The translations under genes and the position numbers were made by a program. The notes under the pieces were generated by a model. The model saw nothing but the letters and a program-made list of their open reading frames with translations, had not been told where the DNA came from and did not search any database. A stretch of 8,623 nt of DNA from DATEPR01 sp036503065 (GTDB lineage: Bacteria > Actinomycetota > Actinomycetes > Mycobacteriales > Pseudonocardiaceae): NCBI GenBank assembly GCA_036503065.1, contig DASXXM010000588.1:1-8623 (forward strand). The letters are read 5' to 3'. Position 1 is the first letter of the stretch, and every line of letters begins with the position of its first letter. Below are positions 5,672 to 8,623 of this stretch, piece by piece.

Positions 5672-6634
5672 ATGGACCCCATGCGTCCCTTCCGCTTCCT
5701 CACCGACACCGCCGACCAGCTCGACGGCCCCGCCATCGCCGCCTTCGCCCGCCGCGCGGAATCCCTCGGCTACAGCACCCTGATGATGCCCGACCACCTC
5801 GTGGCGCAGTACGCGCCGATCCCGCTCCTCACCGCGGCCGCGACGGCAACCGAAACGCTCCGCGTCGGCACGTTCGTCTTCAACAACAACCTCCGCCACC
5901 CGGCCGTCCTGGCACAGGACATCGCCACGCTCGACCGGCTGTCCGGCGGACGCCTGGAACTCGGCATCGGCGCAGGCTGGAACAAGCCGGAACACGACGC
6001 GATCGGCATCCCCTTCGAGCCGGTCGGCACGCGCATCACCAAACTCGCCGAAGCCATCGCCGTCCTCAAGGGCTGCTTCGGCGACGAGAAGTTCTCCTTC
6101 ACCGGCGAGCACTACACGATCACCGACTACGACGCGGCACCGAAACCCCACCAACGACCACATCCACCGATCTTCATCGGCGGCGGCGGCAAACGGCTGC
6201 TGACACTGGCCGGCCACGAAGCACAGATCGTCGGACTCGCGCCCCGCATCGCGAAGAACACGAAAGGCACGCCGATCCTCGACACACCGAGCATCACCCT
6301 CGCCGCCACCGAGGAGAAGATCGGCTGGGTGCGCGCGGCCGCGGGCGAACGGTTCGACGAGATCGAACTCAACACCTACCCGACCGGCGGCCCCATGGTC
6401 CTCACCAACGACGCCAAGGCAGAAGCCGCCCGGCGCGCCGACCAACTCCGCGAGCGCACCGGGGTAGACCTCACCGTCGAGGAGATCCTCGAATCACCGC
6501 ACGTGTTCATCGGGACCGTCAAGGAACTGACACACAAGATCGTCGAACTGCGCGAGCGCCTCGGGATCAGCTCGTTCCTGTTCGACGACATGGAGGCCTT
6601 CGCACCGATCGTCGAGGAACTGGCGGGCCGCTGA
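5672..6634 (+). CDS. LLM-class F420-dependent oxidoreductase (resembles the MSMEG_2516-type subfamily)
   Basis: A 320-residue luciferase-like TIM-barrel enzyme, expected to use reduced F420 (F420H2) to reduce an unknown substrate, or the reverse. It starts with the barrel strand RPFRF (residues 5-9). Family marks include the AESLGYSTLMMPDH segment ending at D41-H42, VGTFVFNNNLRHPAVLAQD (65-83) and LSGGRLELGIGAGW (90-103). The IFIGGGGKRLL strand of the second half of the barrel follows, where the F420 phosphate is bound. The call to the subfamily annotated as F420-dependent MSMEG_2516 is from memory of its N-terminus. Start is uncertain: ATG 5672 and ATG 5681 are both possible. Neither has a clear Shine-Dalgarno; CACACT five bases before 5672 is a weak -10 candidate. 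The F420 reductase-like gene upstream could regenerate its cofactor. Confidence 0.88.
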   Translation: MDPMRPFRFLTDTADQLDGPAIAAFARRAESLGYSTLMMPDHLVAQYAPIPLLTAAATATETLRVGTFVFNNNLRHPAVLAQDIATLDRLSGGRLELGIGAGWNKPEHDAIGIPFEPVGTRITKLAEAIAVLKGCFGDEKFSFTGEHYTITDYDAAPKPHQRPHPPIFIGGGGKRLLTLAGHEAQIVGLAPRIAKNTKGTPILDTPSITLAATEEKIGWVRAAAGERFDEIELNTYPTGGPMVLTNDAKAEAARRADQLRERTGVDLTVEEILESPHVFIGTVKELTHKIVELRERLGISSFLFDDMEAFAPIVEELAGR

Positions 6635-6654
6635 CCGCGGCGGCCGCGGCCGCG
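6635..6654. repeat. GC palindrome in the LLM-RraA gap
   Basis: Immediately after the LLM stop lies a nested GC palindrome; GCGGCCGCGGCCGC at 6640-6653 is its own reverse complement. Arms CGCGGC (6636-6641) and GCCGCG (6649-6654) can pair round a seven-base loop and are followed by CGTTTC. It is a weak terminator candidate separating the two genes, but could equally be GC composition. Confidence 0.25.
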
Positions 6655-6675
6655 CGTTTCGGGGTGCCGGCCCGG

Positions 6676-6681
6676 TACCCT
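6676..6681 (+). promoter_or_regulatory. -10 box of a leaderless promoter for the RraA-like gene
   Basis: TACCCT matches TANNNT and lies exactly six bases before ATG 6688. There is no Shine-Dalgarno sequence, so the gene probably has its own leaderless transcript rather than depending only on read-through from the LLM gene. No -35 element is recognisable. Confidence 0.5.
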
Positions 6682-6687
6682 CCGCCC

Positions 6688-7347
6688 ATGCCAACGGATG
6701 ACCTTGCCGAACGCTTCCGCACGGTCGACACCACCGCGATCTGTGACGCGGACAAGACGACACGCGTGCTGGACAGCGCGATCCGGGCCCGGTCCGCCGC
6801 GACGCGCGTCTTCGGACCCGCGTTCACCGTTCGGTGCCAGGACGACTTCCTCGGTGTACTGCGCGCGATCGAAACCGCGTCCCCCGGCGACGTCATCGTC
6901 GTCGACGGCGGCGCGCGGCACATCGCGTTGGGCGGCGAACTGTTCGCGCGTGGCGCCATCGTGCGTGGCCTCGGCGGCATCGTCGTGGACGGCGGCTACC
7001 GTGACATCGGCTACGTGTCGAACTGCCCACTCCCGGTCTACAGCCGCTTCGTCACCCCGCTCGCCGGCACCACCACCAAGCTCGGCGAACTCCAGGTCCC
7101 CGTCACCTGCGGCGGTGTCGTGGTCCGACCGGGCGACCTGATCCTCGCCGACGACGAAGGCATCGTCGTCATCGACCCCGACCGCGTGGCGGCCCTCCTG
7201 GACGCCGCCGCGGCCGTCAAGGCCAAGGAAAGCCGCGTCGTCGACAAGCTCAACGCAGGCGGGACACTGAGCGCCGCGCTGAACCTCCCCGATCATGTCG
7301 ATGCGTTGCGGCGCGGCGAACCCTCGACACTCACGTTCCGCGAATAG
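6688..7347 (+). CDS. RraA-like protein / 4-hydroxy-4-methyl-2-oxoglutarate aldolase family
   Basis: A 219-residue protein of the RraA/HMG-aldolase fold. Key segments are GDVIVVDGG, ALGGELFARGAIVRGLGGIVVDGGYRDI and a C-terminal VRPGDLILADDEGIVVIDP strand. The catalytic pair of metal-dependent aldolases of this fold is seen as R105 and D106 in DGGYRD (101-106), with the GGEL element that lines the same pocket. These features favour a divalent-metal aldolase or oxaloacetate-decarboxylase-type activity on a 2-oxo acid rather than the RNase E inhibitor role of enterobacterial RraA. Many family members are poorly characterised, so the substrate is open. It converges with the SDR gene, with only 17 bases between the stops. 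The same frame is open far upstream through the LLM gene, but ATG 6688 fits both the family N-terminus and the -10 box. Confidence 0.85.
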   Translation: MPTDDLAERFRTVDTTAICDADKTTRVLDSAIRARSAATRVFGPAFTVRCQDDFLGVLRAIETASPGDVIVVDGGARHIALGGELFARGAIVRGLGGIVVDGGYRDIGYVSNCPLPVYSRFVTPLAGTTTKLGELQVPVTCGGVVVRPGDLILADDEGIVVIDPDRVAALLDAAAAVKAKESRVVDKLNAGGTLSAALNLPDHVDALRRGEPSTLTFRE

Positions 7348-7364
7348 GCAGTTCAGATCAAGTC

Positions 7365-8072
7365 TCAGACGAGGACGTAGCCGCCGTCGACGGTGATCAC
7401 GGTGCCGGTGACGAAGCCCTGCGTCATGCAGAACAGGTAGGCATCGGCGATGTCCTCGACCTCGCCCACCCGTCCAGCCGGGATGTGGCCGCCGATGTCG
7501 CGATACATCCGCTCGCGGTCGTCCTCGCTCATCCGGGACCACAACGGGGACCGGACCACGCCCGGTGCGACGGCGTTGATCCGCACGGGCGCGAGTTCGA
7601 CGGCCAGTGCCTTCGTCAGTGCCTGCACCGCGCCGCAGATGCTCGCCGCGACCGCCCACCCCGCGCCGGGGCGGTCCTTGGCGACGCCGGTGGTCAGCGT
7701 GATCGATTCGCGAACGCGCGCGGCCTGCACTGCCGCGATGGCGCCGAAGTAGCGCACCGTGAAGAAGTCGCGGGCCGCGGCCAGGTCCAGGGTCGCCACC
7801 GGCATCAGGTCGAGCGGTTCACCCGCGGTGTAGACGAGATGGTCGATCTCGCCCAGGTCGTCGAACAGCGCGCGCACCGCGTCCGGCCGGCCAAGGTCGA
7901 CCACCCGTCCGGTCGCGCCGGCCGGGAGCGCGGCCAGGGCCTTGTCGACGCTGGTGCGCCTGCTGGACGCGACCGTGACCGCGGCGCCGCGCCGGGCAGC
8001 CGCGGCTGCGGTCGCCAGACCGATACCGGACGTGCCACCCAGGACGACTACTTGCTGGCCCTGCAGATCCAT
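7365..8072 (-). CDS. Atypical short-chain dehydrogenase/reductase lacking the YxxxK catalytic pair
   Basis: A 235-residue Rossmann protein. The cofactor loop is GGTSGIG (12-18), followed by SSRR (36-39), which suggests NADP(H). The usual NNAG is YTAG (81-84), and the C-terminal part has INAVAPGVV and VTGTVITVDGG as in classical SDRs. Where classical SDRs have YxxxK, aligning on the following ALTKALAVELA helix gives A142 and C146, so both catalytic residues are missing; the catalytic Ser region reads TLTTG (125-129). This fits a known SDR subgroup, the Lin1944-like proteins, that keeps the cofactor fold without the standard active site; function unknown. ATG 8072 is chosen because GAAAGG lies seven bases upstream and the nucleotide-binding strand starts at once. 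A longer start giving 277 residues would add an unstructured N-terminus. Confidence 0.85.
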   Translation of the reverse strand: MDLQGQQVVVLGGTSGIGLATAAAAARRGAAVTVASSRRTSVDKALAALPAGATGRVVDLGRPDAVRALFDDLGEIDHLVYTAGEPLDLMPVATLDLAAARDFFTVRYFGAIAAVQAARVRESITLTTGVAKDRPGAGWAVAASICGAVQALTKALAVELAPVRINAVAPGVVRSPLWSRMSEDDRERMYRDIGGHIPAGRVGEVEDIADAYLFCMTQGFVTGTVITVDGGYVLV

Positions 8073-8079
8073 CGTGGTG

Positions 8080-8085
8080 CCTTTC
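8080..8085 (-). promoter_or_regulatory. Shine-Dalgarno sequence deciding the SDR start
   Basis: Read on the minus strand, GAAAGG precedes the ATG at 8072 by seven bases. It favours this start over the upstream in-frame starts that would add up to 42 residues. Confidence 0.65.
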
Positions 8086-8154
8086 GCTGGGGTTGTTGTC
8101 TCCACGATGGCCCCACGAACCGGCCCGACGCCAACACCCTTTTCGTCGCCTGTC

Positions 8155-8177
8155 ATACCCTGCGGGTATCTCGCGAG
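8155..8177. promoter_or_regulatory. Two adjacent palindromes upstream of the SDR, candidate operator
   Basis: ATACCC-TGC-GGGTAT (8155-8169) has perfect six-base arms and a three-base centre. It is followed directly by the eight-base palindrome CTCGCGAG (8170-8177). The site lies about 83 bases before the SDR start, in the 176-base gap after the amidase gene. The ATACCC/GGGTAT arms resemble operators of the CsoR/CstR metal- and sulfur-sensing repressor family, though the centre is shorter than I would expect. No such regulator gene is in the window. The rest of the gap shows no gene and no clear -10/-35 pair. Confidence 0.45.
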
Positions 8178-8248
8178 CGAGGATGCACTGGTGGACATGG
8201 ATCTGCGGAAGGTGCGTTGTCGGTGCGCCGAGGAGTTGGGTTCGTCGG

Positions 8249-8623
8249 TCAGCAGACCGGCGGCATGCGGGTGTGCCAGTCGGTTTCCCGTTGATAGACC
8301 TCGACGATCGCCGCGAGCAGCGGCTCGGTCCTGGCGGGACCCAGCAACTGGGCGCCGACGGGCAGGCCGGACGTGGTGAAGCCGCAGGGAAAGGCGATCG
8401 CGGGCAGCCCGGTGAGACCAGCCGGCAGGGTGAACCGGCCCAGTAGCGGAAACAACGGTGTGCCGTCCCCATCCGGCAGGTCACCTGCGGTGAGGGTCGG
8501 CGACAGGATCAGGTCCACCCGGCCGAACAGTTCCGCGTACTCCCGCCGGATCGCCGCGCGAACCCGTTGCGCGTGCAGGAAATCCGCGACCGACACGGCC
8601 AGTCCCGCGGTCAGGAACGCCCG
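8249..8623 (-). CDS. Amidase-signature hydrolase, C-terminal part, 5' end outside window
   Basis: The frame is open to the window edge on the minus strand, giving the last 124 residues of a larger protein (amidase-signature enzymes are usually 450-550). Typical C-terminal features are VDLILSPTL, then FTLPAGLTGLPAIAFPCGF and GLPVGAQLLGP, matching the family's LPxGxQLxGP ending. The Ser-cisSer-Lys catalytic triad lies in the missing N-terminal part, so activity cannot be judged. It would hydrolyse an amide (or act as a GatA-like subunit, though a solitary hydrolase is more likely here). It is on the same strand as the SDR, 176 bases upstream of it, so co-transcription is possible, but the gap contains a candidate operator. 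GTG 8596 appears as an internal codon, not the start. Confidence 0.88.
   Translation of the reverse strand, partial: RAFLTAGLAVSVADFLHAQRVRAAIRREYAELFGRVDLILSPTLTAGDLPDGDGTPLFPLLGRFTLPAGLTGLPAIAFPCGFTTSGLPVGAQLLGPARTEPLLAAIVEVYQRETDWHTRMPPVC

Noticed and set aside
5266..7347. Very long open frame (693 codons) running from inside the F420 reductase gene through the LLM gene to the end of the RraA-like gene
   Set aside because: Only the part from ATG 6688 has family character. Upstream of it the translation is Arg/Pro/His-rich sequence typical of an out-of-frame reading of GC-rich genes, and the LLM gene in another frame covers the same DNA.
5375..7659. Long minus-strand open frames opposite the LLM and RraA-like genes (5375-6445 and 6376-7659)
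   Set aside because: They are antisense to genes with clear family motifs and show no recognisable domains of their own.

Overview
The window is very G+C-rich, densely coded DNA from an actinomycete. The supporting signs are GC-ending codons almost throughout, a Methyltransf_19 (DUF574) methyltransferase, two F420-type oxidoreductase genes, a geosmin-synthase-like terpene cyclase, and -10 boxes placed directly before start codons as in leaderless actinobacterial transcripts. I cannot name the genus. A Nocardia, Pseudonocardiaceae or Streptomyces relative would all fit.

Layout. Positions 1-873 (+) hold the 3' part of a class I sesquiterpene synthase of the germacradienol/geosmin type; it stops where a geosmin synthase would continue into its second domain. 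Positions 955-1764 (+) encode a DUF574 SAM-dependent methyltransferase. Positions 1870-3666 (+) encode a c-di-GMP protein with a degenerate GGDEF domain and a largely intact EAL domain. The next 309 bases (3667-3975) have no intact gene, but contain what I read as a frameshifted C-terminal relic of an NB-ARC (STAND/AfsR-like) regulator. Positions 3976-4824 (+) encode a DMT-like membrane protein.

The second half is rich in redox and small-molecule enzymes. There is an NADPH:F420 reductase-like protein (4931-5587, +), an LLM-class F420-dependent oxidoreductase (5672-6634, +) and a RraA/HMG-aldolase-like protein (6688-7347, +). Converging on these are an atypical short-chain dehydrogenase lacking the YxxxK catalytic pair (7365-8072, -) and the C-terminal part of an amidase-signature hydrolase (8249-8623, -, cut by the window edge).

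How they may work together. The reductase and the LLM enzyme make a plausible functional pair: one exchanges hydride between NADP(H) and F420, the other uses reduced F420 on an unknown substrate. With the aldolase-like, SDR and amidase genes this could be a small catabolic or modification neighbourhood, but that is inference from adjacency only. The first half looks like independent genes: a terpene cyclase end, an orphan methyltransferase and a second-messenger enzyme.

Regulation visible in sequence: three genes (955, 3976, 6688) have a TANNNT hexamer exactly six bases before the start codon, indicating leaderless mRNAs. Two genes (4931 and the SDR) have clear Shine-Dalgarno sequences. Several inverted repeats sit in the short intergenic gaps. 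I see no tRNA, rRNA, CRISPR array, insertion sequence or phage gene. I do not find a clearly new biological system; the most unusual items are the isolated terpene cyclase, the catalytic-residue-less SDR, the regulator relic and the symmetric elements in two intergenic gaps.
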